From: Pseudoips prasinana | Taxonomy: Eukaryota; Arthropoda; Insecta; Lepidoptera; Nolidae | Assembly: GCA_951640165.1 (NCBI GenBank) | Contig: OX621255.1 | Span: 28,370,001 to 28,434,000 of the forward strand | Direction: 5' to 3' | Length of the DNA: 64,000 nt | In this document: positions 33,257 through 44,708 of the stretch, one piece after another | How positions within the stretch are numbered: the first letter of the stretch is position 1 | Layout: the number at the start of each line of letters is the position of its first letter | Translations under genes and position numbers: made by a program | Notes under the pieces: generated by a model | Database searches by the model: none | Seen by the model: only the letters and a program-made list of their open reading frames with translations | Told to the model about the DNA's origin: nothing

Positions 33257-33539
33257 AGTTTAATCGGGGGCGCGCAAGAGCGACTTTTAAAAAATACAAA
33301 ATATTAATTGTAGAGACAAGTTTATTGTTCGACGATCGAACATCAAGTGCCAGTTACAATATGGCAAACCTTAATCTAAAACAGAGTGGGAGGTGGAACA
33401 GACCACCGGGATGAGCAACGTATGCATAAAAGTTGTTTTGACGGATGCAGCCTGAGTCCCGACAGACTGCTGACTCTATGAAAGGATGTTTAGTCTACCA
33501 GGTCGCATGGAACCTTCTGGAATATATGCACGCGTAACT
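33257..33539 (-). repeat. Errantivirus 5' LTR
   Basis: 283 bp, the same sequence as 27480-27762, followed by the AGCT duplication at 33540-33543. Confidence 0.92.
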
Positions 33540-33543
33540 AGCT

Positions 33544-34282
33544 AATAGCAAAGAGAGTAGAAAAACTATAACTGCGTTTACGTTATGGCCAGTAGGTAGG
33601 CGCCATTCATGCCGGCGGCAGCGGCTTGGCTCCCCCCGCCCTCACCGACGTCACGTCGGGGGGTAATATGTGCAGCGAGAGGCAAGACGATTTATACAAA
33701 ACTCGAGCGCGTAAAATGTATGAATAGACCTTTGGTATTTGGGAGAAACTAAAAAAAAACAAGGATATATCTCTAACAAATGAAATTATTTGAACTTTTT
33801 GATAGATTGTCTAGCCCACTATGTTTCTTTTTTTTGTGCTTCATAAGCCATATATTATTAATTAACGTCCAAAGTTGAGACAAATTACGGCGAAAATACG
33901 TATGTTCAGAGGTTTATAGTTTCGATAATATGTATTTTTTTAGTATTATATTAAAGAAGACATGTTGATTATGTCGAGACCAATCGATATAATGATTTAT
34001 TTTGCGTATAGGTGATTAAATAGTGGACATATGCTACGAATACGTTTGTATGGAAAACACCTTGACTAGTTCGTCCTTAAACGTGAACTATTGAATATTG
34101 TCTGATCATGGACAGACCCTGGCCATCTTGCCACAATATCCATGCATTTCAATCGGCTGTCACAGACCACATGAACGTTAATTGAGAAAATAGATTTTCT
34201 ATTTCTATAATTTTCAGCTGTTTCGCCTCCTGAAAGAACAAGTACTACATTTGAATCTTGAACTAGTCAGATACCTAATATA
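33544..34282. other. DNA between errantivirus and LINE
   Basis: A GC-rich block at 33600-33670 (GCCGGCGGCAGCGGCTTGGC) lies in otherwise AT-rich sequence. There is no gene or repeat that I can name. The left flank of the errantivirus (27370-27475) was once continuous with it. Confidence 0.4.
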
Positions 34283-34520
34283 ATATAATAATAATATAAT
34301 AAATTTTTATTCAAGAAATAATGTGTACAAAATTATATTTACTTAATTTAAAAATAATTAATACTAAGCTATTGACAATTTGTGCCTGTACTAGGTTAAA
34401 CCTGTACCACAGGCGTTCTAACGGCTTAAAAGGTATACTTATTCTTTGTTAAAAATTTAAATAATATTTAATTATACATACAAATTCAAAAACCTAAGAT
34501 ATAATGTTTAAAAAATTAAC

Positions 34521-36159
34521 TTATTTTAGAATACTAAATAATCCCTCAGTCTCATCATAGCTCAATTTTTGTAAAAAATTGCTGACTGTTTTTTTACAAT
34601 TTGTATAGTTAAGGTTATATATAGATAGTGACTTATTTATTTTATTGTAAAGATATGGTCCGAGAAAAGGATAAAATCTGTTTGCATAAATAAACTTTGA
34701 CTCTGATGCACTAGTGCAGATAATATCTTTCCGTCTCTTGGTGTTAGTAAGGTTAGCATTGTAAGTGAGTGTTGTGTGTTGTTTTAAAATTGCACGTTTA
34801 ATAAATAGTTGGCGGACAGTTAAAACGTTGCATTTTTCATACAGGAGGCACGTAGGAAAAAGGAAAGGTCGAAAAGTTGCAACTTTTAGTATTGCTCGTT
34901 GGGCACGTTCAATGATTAACATTAATGTTTTTGGAGCACCACCCCAGGAAGTAATGCAGTATTGAATAATAGATTGACATAATGCCTGATAGACTAGTCT
35001 AATCAATTTCATATCAGCAATATGCCGTAGCTTTTTAAATACGAATATGAGTTTCCGTACACGATTTGACAAGGCAAGGATATGTTGTTTAAATGATAGA
35101 GTTTCATCAATAATAACACCAAGGTACTTCATGCTATTTGTGTTAGCAATAACTGGACAGTCGCAAGGAACCAAGGGACTGGGACAATAGTGTGCATATA
35201 TGTTATCTTGTTTAGGAAGTCTGTGGTTTTTACGCATGCAAAAATTTATAAACATTGTCTTTTCAGCATTTAATGTTAGTAGATTATTTCTAAGCCATTT
35301 ATTTATCACATTAAACCCATGTTGTGCGTAATAATGAACCGCAGTAGTGTTTGGAGCAGAAAAAATTAAAGCTGTGTCATCAGCATAGGAAATTACTTTT
35401 CCATGGTCTAACTTTAAGGAACACAGATCATTTATGTAAATCAGGAATAGGGTAGGGCCCAATATACTCCCTGGGGGATTCCAAAAGCAGGAATTTTTAT
35501 GTCCGTACTGATGAATTGGTCAATTTTAACACATTGAGTACGGTCATTTAAATAGCTTGCGAAGAGTTTCAACTGGGTGCCCCTAATTCCTAATGCCTCT
35601 AACTTGGATAGAAGGTTAGGAATAGACACGGTGTCGAATGCCTTCGCTAGATCAAGGAAAATACCAGTTACTAGGTTCCCTTTTCCCAGTTCCTCTGTGA
35701 CAAAATCAGTTAAATGTTCAACCGCGTCTGATGTGGATAAATTAGCTCTAAAACCAAATTGCATGTTTGAAAGCAAAGAGTTCTTTTCTAGATATAAGAC
35801 AAGTCTATTATTTATTATTTTTTTTCTAGAATTTTGGAAAAGGAAGGTAGTAACGAAATTGGCCTGTAATTAGTTACAAGATCCCTACTCCCTGATTTGT
35901 GAACGGGAATAACAACGGCTTTTTTGAGACATTTGGGAAAAATTCCATCAGAGAGGCAGGTTTGAAAAATGAAAGTTAAAGGAGGGACTAGGATGTGCTT
36001 AAATCTTTTGAGAATATTATTACTTATGTTATCCCAACCCGCTGCGCAACTGTTTTTTAACCCTACAATAATTCGTTCTACTTCAGATTCATCTGTGTCT
36101 AACAGAACAAAAGATTTCCCACTATGGAGTTGAGTCCTTGTAGAAGAATAACCAGTCAA
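34521..36159 (-). pseudogene. LINE ORF2 reverse-transcriptase region, frameshifted
   Basis: Three consecutive frames (36159-35815, 35776-35441, 35462-34521) together cover a LINE reverse transcriptase: VIPVHKSGSRDLVTNYRPIS, then LDLAKAFDTVSIPNLLSKLE, then SYADDTALIF, the YADD catalytic box. At about 35461 the PQG motif and the following GPT are in different frames, a one-base shift. The C-terminal domain extends to a stop at 34521. The element cannot make an intact ORF2 protein. Confidence 0.8.
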
Positions 36160-36311
36160 GTTAACGTTTTGCTCTTTTATTTTATCCCCGAGTTCCTTTC
36201 CAACGTTTGCAAAAAACTTATTAGCGTTGTCAGCAGCGATAATCGGTGAGGAGTGAGTGCGTAGTAAACTTGAAGACGATTTATGCTGGTTAGAAGAAAA
36301 GGTAGTGGATT

Positions 36312-37286
36312 TTATAACTTTCCAAAGCTGTTTACTATTTGAACCTGCTTCATCAAGTTGTTTTTGTCAAACTCAATTTTAATTTTTTTCAACAAGTTAT
36401 TACAGAAATTTCTGTATCTTTTATAAGATAATTGTAATGTATAATTATGTGGAGATTGCTTAACTATTTTATGTAATTTATCTCGGTGACGTATACAACG
36501 TAAAAGGCCCGGTGTGATCCATGGCTTAATGTTAATATTTTTCCTACTCAATCTAATTATAGTTGTATTACGTAAAATTGCTTCTTGCAGTTTATTAATC
36601 ACGTATAACAATGCCGTATTAGCATCAGCAGAATAGTAAACTGGGTCAAAATTAATATTGCACAAATCACATTCAAGGTTACACATGTTTATGTGTGATT
36701 TTTGTTGCGATTGCATTAACTGTTTACGCAGCGATAATTCAAGTGTAGTTAGAACTGGATAGTGATCAGTTATTGTGGCGTTGGTAACAAGGGTCAAGCT
36801 TGGTAATTTAGCTTTAAGATAGACGTGATCTAAACAAGAACCACTCTGGTGAGTTGGAAAAGTGTGGGAAGGCAAAAGCCCATGAAACGCACTTAAATTA
36901 AGGTAGTTTTCCATCCCCGCATCGATGTTTTCAGGATTTATGTTTAAGTTGATATCTCCAGTTAAAACAATATTATTAAAAGAGGAGAGAGTTGAGAGTA
37001 TTGTATTAAGAGAATTATGAAAAGAATGTAAATTTCTAAAAGAAGGAGGCCTGTAAATCGCCACGATTGCGATGTCGGTTCCAATTTTAATAACTAAGCA
37101 ATTGCATTCCTGTGCAACGGGCTCTTCAACAATGACAAGAAGAGATTTTTTAGTATAGACAATCACCCCATCATTCTGATTGAAGTTGACTGAACTGTTG
37201 TAGTTGTTGTATCCCTGTATCACAGGAATATTACCATCACGATTGGAAAGCCAACATTCCGTAAGAATTATTACATCACAGTCCAC
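36312..37286 (-). pseudogene. LINE ORF2 endonuclease domain
   Basis: 324 codons of apurinic/apyrimidinic-type endonuclease: VIILTECWLSNRDG (catalytic Glu), VAIYRPPSFRNLHSFHNSL, VLTGDINLNINP (GDxN) and ATITDHYPVL (final DH). It nicks target DNA in the family. The frame ends before the RT and the 5' part of the ORF (upstream of the Glu block) is missing or in another frame, so ORF2 is broken. Confidence 0.8.
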
Positions 37287-37528
37287 ATTTAATCTATGTA
37301 GAAAAATATTAAAACTGTCTATGTTCTTAAAAATACTCCGAATATTTTGTGTTAGTATCGTTAATGGGTTAGTAAATGCGGAAATGTATTGCTTGCAACT
37401 TTCAGTGTCACACTGTTTTGAGTCATACTAGCAAATTTTATCTACATCATCAATTAAATTATGCGTCATTGTGTAAAACTATATCTGTTCTAGTTAAGGC
37501 TAATAAACAAAATAAAATGTACGGCGCT

Positions 37529-38746
37529 CTAGGCGCCCTCATAATCGATTGAGTTGATGTATCTTAGTTCTGCGCTCTTTTTAGCGGGACACTCAATGTC
37601 TCCAGTTTTGTGATTGCACGGCTTCTTAAAACGGAGGCATGTAGCACATCTTGGGGCATCACCTTTCTTTGTGCATTCTGCCATTGAATGCCCTGATTCG
37701 CCACAATGTCCGCACATGGAAACGGTGTCCTTACAGAATTTTGCTGCGTGCCCGTATAGCTGGCATTTGTAGCACCTCGTTACAAGTGTAAAATCACGAA
37801 CTGGGCAAGAGGTCCAGTTTATGAAGATTCTGGATTGTGAAATTAGGGCTTTGCGGATATTAGCTGTGACCTCGATTATAAAATTGCATGTTGTGACATC
37901 TTTCTTACCAGACTTGTGGCTTAGTTTTGTTGAGGACAAGAACTCTTCAAAAGTTAATGATGGGATCTTTTCGGTGACGTTCTGTTCGTAGATACACCGA
38001 AATAACTCCTTTTCTGTTAGCGATGTGGGCACTCCGACAATAACAATTCGAGGTTTGCGCTTGTAGGGATCACCAGCTGTAAGCCCGGTCGACGATTGTT
38101 CCACAGCGACTTTTAATTTTTCTGCGTCTTCCTCGGTCTCGGTGTTAATGATGACTCCGCCATTAATCGTTTTACGTAGTCCACGAACTTGGAGCTTCAT
38201 TTGCTCTGGCCGAATAATTTTTTGGATCATGGATTTGGTATCCTCGCTTGACGTAGACTTGCTTGAGTTGTTGGGGTAAATAGCCACGGAATTCATTTGG
38301 CTGGGCTTAATAAAATTATTAGAACCCCTCTTTACCATATCGGCAAAAGACGTAGTCCCTGATGATTCCTTGATGGTTTGTCTCAATCCGGATAATTGGT
38401 CTTTTAGTTCCCGCTCATCTTTTAGTTCGTCCACCCTGTTAAATGCTTGAATGGCTTTCTGCTTCAAGGACTGGTACATGACAGCCATTTGTGAACTACC
38501 ATGTTCGACTTTACGGCACAGGTTAGTTATGCGAAGTTTTTGCTCTGAGTTGAGCTTACCTTCAGTGATGATGGTGCAGACTTCATTTAAATTACAGTTG
38601 ATGTTAGTCAACCATTTTTGGATCTCGGAAGTATAGAGAATGTTCAAAGCTCCACTGTCAGAGTCTGAAGGTGTAGGTTGCAACGGCGCCGTATATGGAT
38701 ATGGTGAGCCCGCAGGATGCACGAGACCACTCAAAGGACTAGTCAT
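37529..38746 (-). CDS. LINE ORF1 protein (gag-like, zinc knuckles)
   Basis: 405 codons from ATG to TGA, apparently intact. The N-terminal third is low-complexity and then coiled-coil-like (residues ~90-130). The middle holds an RRM-like region typical of ORF1 (RPEQMKLQVRGLRKTINGGV, RKPRIVIVGVPTSLTEKELF). The C-terminus has knuckles CYKCQLYGHAAKFC and CGHCGESGHSMAEC and a third Cys/His cluster (CATCLRFKKPCNH). In the family it binds element RNA to form the particle for target-primed reverse transcription. ORF2, downstream and overlapping the same transcript, is broken, so this protein has no functional partner here. Confidence 0.8.
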   Translation of the reverse strand: MTSPLSGLVHPAGSPYPYTAPLQPTPSDSDSGALNILYTSEIQKWLTNINCNLNEVCTIITEGKLNSEQKLRITNLCRKVEHGSSQMAVMYQSLKQKAIQAFNRVDELKDERELKDQLSGLRQTIKESSGTTSFADMVKRGSNNFIKPSQMNSVAIYPNNSSKSTSSEDTKSMIQKIIRPEQMKLQVRGLRKTINGGVIINTETEEDAEKLKVAVEQSSTGLTAGDPYKRKPRIVIVGVPTSLTEKELFRCIYEQNVTEKIPSLTFEEFLSSTKLSHKSGKKDVTTCNFIIEVTANIRKALISQSRIFINWTSCPVRDFTLVTRCYKCQLYGHAAKFCKDTVSMCGHCGESGHSMAECTKKGDAPRCATCLRFKKPCNHKTGDIECPAKKSAELRYINSIDYEGA

Positions 38747-38978
38747 TTTTTTTGGTTTAATTATTACACTGTTACTTCACTGTGAGTACATTATTTAAGG
38801 TCGTCAGTACAAAATACATTACACTGCAATGTCCGACATAAAAGGAGGTCAATATATTCAGAATAAGTATTAATTAAATATTGTTAACGTACACGTCCAC
38901 CACTATGCGCGACACCTAATGAAATGAGCTTATTTGTTTTCTTACATTAATATGACAAAAACATAAAACGAAACATAC

Positions 38979-39596
38979 CAGGGGATTTTATTGGAACATG
39001 GGTATAATCTAGAGCTCCTATTACCCTGGGGAATCTTGCGATATCATAAAAGCCATCCTGTATTGTTCTTAAGTCGTCAGGGAACTTTATTATAACTGGG
39101 CGTAGCTGAGCAATAGCAGCAGTAACTTCCTTAACAATACGGCTTGCTGTTGGTGGACAGACTCCACAAAAATCAGCCACACTTCTTAAGTAGGCTCCAG
39201 TAGCGAGGTACCTCAACGTCAAGAGTAGGCATGTTTTAGTTGGAACTGCTTGATTTCTGAAATAATAATATTTGTACTAGGTATTGTCATTAACGGAACT
39301 TCGACTTCGACTAAGGAGGTATTTCTATAGGTTATGTTAAATTATTAAAATTGAATAACGAAAAATACCACTAACCTATGCGATTTAGGGATTATCTTCT
39401 GTTGTATATAGTTATGCACTTGGTTTACTGCATATTTTTACAGACGAAATCTTGCAAAAAAATCAGTTTCGTCTAGGTCCATAAAATAATCAATACGGAA
39501 TTTAAATACACGAATCCTCGGCATTCGTTGAATCGCAGTATGTTCCAAATATTGTAATTCATCCAATTGATGATCAATTATATCGAAGAAATCCAT
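38979..39596 (-). pseudogene. HARBI1-like transposase, N-terminal part, two exons
   Basis: Exon 1 (39596-39376) starts MDFFDIIDHQLDELQYLEHT and includes DLDETDFFARFRL followed by an in-frame TAA and KYAVNQVHNYIQQ. Exon 2 (39256-38979) has TLRYLATGAYLRSVADFCGV, SRIVKEVTAAIAQLRP and VIGALDYTHVPIKSPG, which contains the first catalytic Asp (ALDYTH). GT/AG signals border a ~120-base intron and the start of a second one at 38978. The nonsense codon and the loss of the next exon make it inactive. The rest of the protein is at 24867-25200. Confidence 0.8.
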
Positions 39597-40049
39597 TTTT
39601 ATACATTTATTTTAAAGCAATCGTAGGAACAGACAAAATTAACCGTCAAGTAAACACGCTAATTGGCAGATAACGTGGCAAGTAAGTTACGGGTTGGTTA
39701 ATGTTCTGATTAGTGCTACTCGAACGTCGTGAAATGCGCGCGTGAAGTTACGGGTCACTTTAAGTGGCGATTAGCTTATAGGATACTTTACTTGAGGGTG
39801 GTGAAACAGGCCCTTAAACTAGATAATTAAACATAATCTCTTGACTATAACTTGATACGAGCTAGCTAAATTTCAGTGCTATAATAAAATAAATTTTATT
39901 AATTATAAATGTTTTCATACAATGTGTACATAAATATCTATGTTACTAGAAATAATAATGTATACAACTATATTACTACAAACATGTTCTGACTATTTAC
40001 AAGCGCTTTTTTAAAGTCTACGTGAATAAAAACCTTTTTTTATTTTATT

Positions 40050-41016
40050 TTAAAAAAATGTTGTCATATGTCAAACCATTAATAATATTTGTAGAGGAAC
40101 AGCTATGGTCTCTGATGTGGATTTTAGAAAAAAGGGTGTCAGGCCATCTGGCCCTGGGCCTTTTGTAATATCTAAGAGTTTAAGTTCCTTAATTATATAA
40201 TTTTTTGATATAAGTATTCAAATCAGTGAAAATAAAATCACAGTGTGGATTAAAGGGAGAAGACTCAGAATCCATTACACGCCCTCCGGGTTCATATACT
40301 GACCCGAAAAAGCTAGAGAAGAATTCAATAATATGTTCCGGTTGATCAGATTCCCGGTCACTATATTTCATGATGTCAGACTTCTTATCAAACTTTTTAA
40401 TAAATGCCCAAAATTCCTTCACATCATCTTTTATGCCATCCTCTATAGAATCAATGTATTTATCAAAACATTGTTTGCTAAGAGATTTAAACCTGGCACG
40501 AAACATTGAAAATTCTTCATAATACGCCTTGCAGTTATATTTTTACCATTTGGTCTAAACTTTTTCTGTATCTCTAAATATATGTCGAAGAGGAGAGCTG
40601 AACCAAGTGGGGAACTCACTCGATTTAACCTGTCGCAGCGGCACATACTTTTTAATAATTTCATAAATATTTTCGTAAAATATATTTACTGCTGACTGTA
40701 CAGAGGAGTTACTGAGAATATTTTGCCAGTCAATGTTGTTAATGCTTTCATTGATAAGTAAGTAATTTCCTTCTAAGAAACAATATTTTGGAGCACAAGT
40801 TGACTTTAATGCCTTAATTGGAACGTTACGAGTAATAATAACATAAAATGGGGGATGCAATTGGTCTACTGGGACCAGACTGGAACTAGAGTATTTATAG
40901 GCGATTCACAGATGCAAATATCCTAGGAGATGAAGAAGTCTAAGATGCGATTCTTATTATTTTTTAAAGTATTATATTGTGTGCTCCGAGTAGAATGTAA
41001 AAATAAATTTAAACAG
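40050..41016 (-). pseudogene. LINE ORF2 linker and start of RT, decayed
   Basis: Shifted frames hold STQNIDRN-continuing sequence, SVQSAVNIFYENIYEIIKKY, VKEFWAFIKKFDKKSDIMKY and KGPGPDGLTPFFLKSTSET. This is the endonuclease-to-RT linker of a Jockey/CR1-group LINE and the first RT block. Several frame changes. Confidence 0.65.
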
Positions 41017-41020
41017 TTAT

Positions 41021-41213
41021 TTAGTAGGGGTCACCAATTTGGTGAGACTAATAAATTAGTAGAAGGAGTAGAAAATCAGAAGCGAGTTAACATGTAAAAT
41101 TATTTTATTTTCTCTGACTCAATTTTGAAGTTATAATTTTTTTTTAAACGTCACTCACTATCATAGAGAAATTGTAGAAAGTAGGTTTTATACTGTAGTT
41201 GTTGCCACTACAC
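41021..41213 (-). repeat. Older Gypsy 3' LTR
   Basis: 193 bp; the purine tract TCTAGGGGAGGGTG (element strand) lies just inside at 41214-41227. Confidence 0.85.
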
Positions 41214-41234
41214 CACCCTCCCCTAGAGACCGGG

Positions 41235-42321
41235 TTACGGGCGATAATAGCCGGGAAATTTAACCCTACGCCCCGAACGCGTCTTTTTGACCGTATCTTC
41301 ATCAGCACAAGGTAAGTTATGGCTATTCCTGGATGTATTGTGATGAGTGTGATGGTCAGTGGGAGTGTTAGTGTTAGAGTGAGATCCTGGTGATGGTTGT
41401 AAATTTCTCACAAAACTTCGTAACCGACTCAAATAATCAGTCACGCCGATGGCTTCCTTACTAGGTGGAGTGAAAAACTCTCCAGGAAGTCGAATAGGTT
41501 GACCATATATAAGCTCAGCTGAGGAAGCTTTCAAATCCTCTTTGTAAGAGCTGCGAATCCCTAATAAAACAAGGGGTTCAACCGAAATCTAGTTAGCGTG
41601 GCAGGTTATTGCAGCTTTGAGCTGTCGATGAAACCTTTCCACTAAACCATTACAGGCTGGATGGTATGCTGTGGTTTTCCGATGATGAAAACCAGCCATG
41701 AGGGATAAACTCTTGAAGAGCGCTGATTCAAATTGTCGGCCTCTATCCGTGACAATGTCTGTGGGACAACGAAACCGAGAAATCCATCCACTCAATAATG
41801 CCTTTGCTACGGTTTCAGCCGTAATGTCCATTAAAGGTATTGCCTCAGGCCATCTGGTAAAACGATCAACGGCAGTGAGACAATATCGAAATCCCTGACA
41901 TCATGGCAAAGGACCTATTATGTCAATATGGATAAAAGAAAACCTAGACTGCGGTAATTTGAAAGTGCCTACTGGAGACAAGACAGCTTGTCAGCGTTGA
42001 CAAGCTAGGCAAGTGCGTACCCAATGTCGACAGTCCTTTTTCACTTCAGGCCACACGGCCACACGTAAAGTTCGGCGAAGCAGTGAACGCTTTCAAAACC
42101 TGTCTGAGTAGTTCTAGGGGAACAAATGGTCTCGGAGTGGTGCTACTGACGTCGCAGTACAATTTACTCTGAGAACCAGGTATTTTGATCTGCTGGAGCT
42201 GCAACGAAGTGTTACCTGAGAGTAATTGTGACAGTTCATCATCAAGGCTCTGAGCTACGGCAATTTTCTCGGGATCAACGGGTTGCGAGATCTCCTCAAA
42301 ACGTGACAGTTTGTCCGCCAC
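41235..42321 (-). pseudogene. Gypsy RNase H end and integrase, broken
   Basis: Successive frames: ADKLSRFEEISQPVDPEKIA (RNase H exit, 42321-42046), [32 protein letters not shown] and [20 protein letters not shown] (second Asp and Glu of the integrase, 41831-41589), then a C-terminal region ending KTRSGRRVKFPGYYRP (41534-41235). Stops and shifts separate them, and the first Asp block is not found in frame. Confidence 0.75.
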
Positions 42322-42476
42322 AACGTTGTTTTTGCCCGAAATATGCCTAATATCTGTGGTGAATTGGGCTATCAGATTTAGGTGTCGAAACTGTCTAGGA
42401 GAACATTTGTCCTTACGGGTATGGAAAGCATAGGTAAGGGGTTTATGATCTGTATAGACGACAAAATCTCTAGCCT

Positions 42477-44093
42477 CTAAGCATGTGTCTCTAGCATGTG
42501 TCTAAAGTACTTGATACTCTCGTAAATGGCGAGTAGTGCACGATCGTAAGGGGAGTATTTGACCTGAGCGTTACTTAACTTGCGTGAAAAGAATGCAAGT
42601 GGTTGCCAATCACCATCTGTCAGCTTCTGGAAGACTGCTCCAATCGCTTTGTCTGAGGCATCCGTAACTAACGCCATTTTTGCGTTACAGTTAGGGTGTG
42701 CCAACATAGCAGCTTGGCACAAACTGTTTTTGCAGTCTGCGAAAGCTTCAAGCTGGGGCACTGAAAAGTGGACTGAACTAGAACCTGTAATAGAACCGGT
42801 CAAAAGCTCATTCAAAGGTGCTTGATAAGTAGCTGCACCAGGAATAAACTTACGGTAGAAGTTTAACATCCCCAAAAATCGTCGTAGTTCCTTTACCGTC
42901 TTAGGAGTAGGGAAGTTTTTGATGGTTTCGACCTTGGGTGGCAATGGTGTGGTGCCTTCAGATGTTATGCGATAGCCTAGAAATGTAACCTCAGATGCAC
43001 CAAACGTACACTTAGAACTAATAATAACCATACCATATTCTCTTAGTCTGGTAAATAGCTGATGGAGATGCTGCTCATGAGTGGCCTGATCTTTAGAAAA
43101 AACCAAGAAATCATCTAAATATGCGTACGTAAAATCTAAGCCTGCAAGCATTTCGTCCACGAACCGCTGGAATGTCTGCCCTGCGTTGCGAAGTCCGAAA
43201 TTCATGTATGGAAATTCGAAAAGTCCAAATGGTGTGGTGATGGCGGTCTTCGCAACGTCTTCTAGGTTGGTTCGAATCTGGTTGTATGCTTTTTCCAGGT
43301 CTATAGTAGAAAATACTGTACATCCTGCAATGCTATGCGCAAAATCCTGTATGTGACGTATTGGGTACCTGTCTGGAACGGTTCTAGCATTCAACCTTCT
43401 GTAGTCACCACAGGGTCGCCAGCCATCGTTTTCCTTTGGCGCCAAGTGTAAAGGAGATGACCAGGGAGATTTAGAAGGACGACAAATGCCACTTTGCAGC
43501 ATGACGTTAAACTCAGCTTTGGCAATCTTGAGTTTGTCTGGGGATAATCGACGAGGTGTACAAAATACAGGTGGGCCAGGTGTTGTTTTAATATAGTGTA
43601 CAGTATTATGTGTAGGTGTACGGAAAACACCGGGTGGACGTGTTATGTCGGAATATTCCCGTAGTATGTTGTGATACACGGAATTACCAGAAATTACCTT
43701 GACCGATGATATTACATCTGCCGGACGGGCAAGCAAAGCCGGGGTCGCGATCGTAGTTTTATAGTCGATAAGGCGTTGGTTCCTGCAATCAACAATTAAA
43801 TTGTAGTAAGACAGAAAATACACGCCTATTATCGCCTTCGTAACGTCCGCAATAATAAATCTCCAGGTGAAGTCACGGCGCAAACCTAAATTTAAAACTA
43901 AGTTAATATAGCCGTGAGTGTTTATGAGTGTACCGTTTGCCGCACTAAGTCCGAACTTGGTCTTCTCCCGTCGTTCTGCTAAGGCCGTTCGTGGATATAC
44001 GCAGAGGTCGCTGCCGGTGTCGACCAAAAACTGCATCTTAACTTCTTCCGTAACGAACAGGCGACCGGTATTCGGGCAATCATTGGCCGCCAT
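42477..44093 (-). pseudogene. Gypsy protease-RT-RNase H ORF
   Basis: 538 open codons: protease LVDTGSDLCVYPRTAL near residue 25; RT blocks SPWSSPLHLAPKENDGWRPC, DLEKAYNQIRTNLEDVAKT, FGLFEFPYMNFGLRNAGQTF and the catalytic YLDDFLVFS; RNase H ALVTDASDKAIGAVFQ and YSPYDRALLAIYESIKYF. RNase H shows RALL where ELL is usual, so the Glu is lost. The frame ends early at 42477 in RNase H. CsRn1-type elements usually carry gag and pol in one or two ORFs. Here the frame is truncated and the element cannot be autonomous. Confidence 0.8.
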
Positions 44094-44099
44094 TATTGA

Positions 44100-44480
44100 T
44101 CGCCCTTCGCATTTCCCGACGGCGGTCGGTAGTCACAGGGCCTTATGCACTTTTTAGCACGATCACCGAATTTTTAATGGTACCAACACTGTGGGTGTGA
44201 CCGGTAAGTCGACTGCGACCTGGTAGAACTTGGATGGTGACGGTTATGATTTCCATTGCGGGTCCGCTCCCGCTCCCGTGACAATCTCTCAATCTTTTCC
44301 ATTAATATATATATCTGCTGAGTAAGTGCTACAATTTCTGAGTTACTGGTATTCGGCATCGTAGTGATGGTTGATGTAGACGCTTGTAACCCGACGACGT
44401 CGTTGATCCAGTCTGCTAGATCTGCCAGCGCGCCTTTGTTGATCTTCGACTACGAAGCTGTCTTCATATTTGACAGGGCA
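44100..44480 (-). pseudogene. Gypsy gag remnant (most of gag deleted)
   Basis: A frame with ASTSTITTMPNTSNSEIVAL, arginine-rich SRERERTRNGNHNRH and a zinc-like CWYH cluster is all that remains between the primer site and protease. A normal CsRn1-type gag is ~300 residues; this is ~100, with a stop after CWYH. Confidence 0.65.
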
Positions 44481-44511
44481 AACTTAAATCGTGTTCTTCG
44501 GGGCCACCAGT

Positions 44512-44704
44512 TTAGTAGGGGTCACCAATTTGGTGAGACTAAAAAATTAGTAGAAGGAGTAGAAAATCAGAAGCGAGTTTACATGTAAAATTATTTTATT
44601 TTCTCTGACTTAATTTTTAAGTTATAAATCTTTTTTAAACGTCACTCACTATCATAGAGAAATTGTAGAAAGTAGGTTTTATACTGTAGTTGTTGCCACT
44701 ACAC
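44512..44704 (-). repeat. Older Gypsy 5' LTR
   Basis: 193 bp, ~3% diverged from its partner at 41021-41213. Confidence 0.85.
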
Positions 44705-44708
44705 TTAT

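Larger units (their letters stand above)
27480..33539 (-). mobile_element. Env-bearing errantivirus-type LTR retrotransposon, internally deleted (no RT/RNase H)
   Basis: The 283-bp LTRs at 27480-27762 and 33257-33539 look identical base for base, begin AGT and end ACT on the element strand, and are flanked by the 4-bp duplication AGCT (27476-27479, 33540-33543). The order on the minus strand is 5' LTR, primer-binding site, ~430-base leader, gag, protease, integrase, env, purine tract, 3' LTR. No reverse transcriptase or RNase H is present between protease and integrase, yet the long frame stays open. Identical LTRs mean a very recent insertion, so the deleted form probably moved with enzymes supplied by a relative. 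The insertion lies within the Harbinger nest. Confidence 0.92.
34283..38835 (-). mobile_element. CR1/Jockey-group non-LTR retrotransposon, nearly full length but frameshifted
   Basis: On the minus strand: ORF1 with zinc knuckles (38746-37529), endonuclease (37286-36312), reverse transcriptase in shifted pieces (36159-34521), a ~240-base 3' UTR and an ATT/TTATAT microsatellite tail at about 34283-34310. It is inserted in the split Harbinger element. The exact 5' end and target duplication were not resolved. Confidence 0.8.
22090..39813. mobile_element. PIF/Harbinger DNA transposon, expanded to ~17.7 kb by nested insertions
   Basis: The left end GGGCCT...TCACCAC...CAAGTAAAG (22090 onward) is repeated in inverse at the right end (to 39813), and TTA flanks both sides (22087-22089, 39814-39816), the PIF/Harbinger TWA rule. 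Inside are a MADF/SANT-like ORF (24371-24706, +) and a HARBI1-like transposase (-) split into pieces at 39596-38979 and 25200-24867. The split is filled by an errantivirus, a LINE and other DNA. The interior also holds a large hairpin element. Confidence 0.8.
41021..44704 (-). mobile_element. Older Gypsy/Ty3 LTR retrotransposon (CsRn1/Kabuki-like), degenerate
   Basis: 193-bp LTRs at 41021-41213 and 44512-44704 differ at about six or seven positions, and a TTAT duplication (41017-41020, 44705-44708) flanks them. Inside on the minus strand are a short gag remnant, protease-RT-RNase H (44093-42477), and broken integrase (42321-41235). The primer site after the 5' LTR reads TGGTGGCCCCGAAGAACACG. 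It lies inside a LINE endonuclease. Confidence 0.85.
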
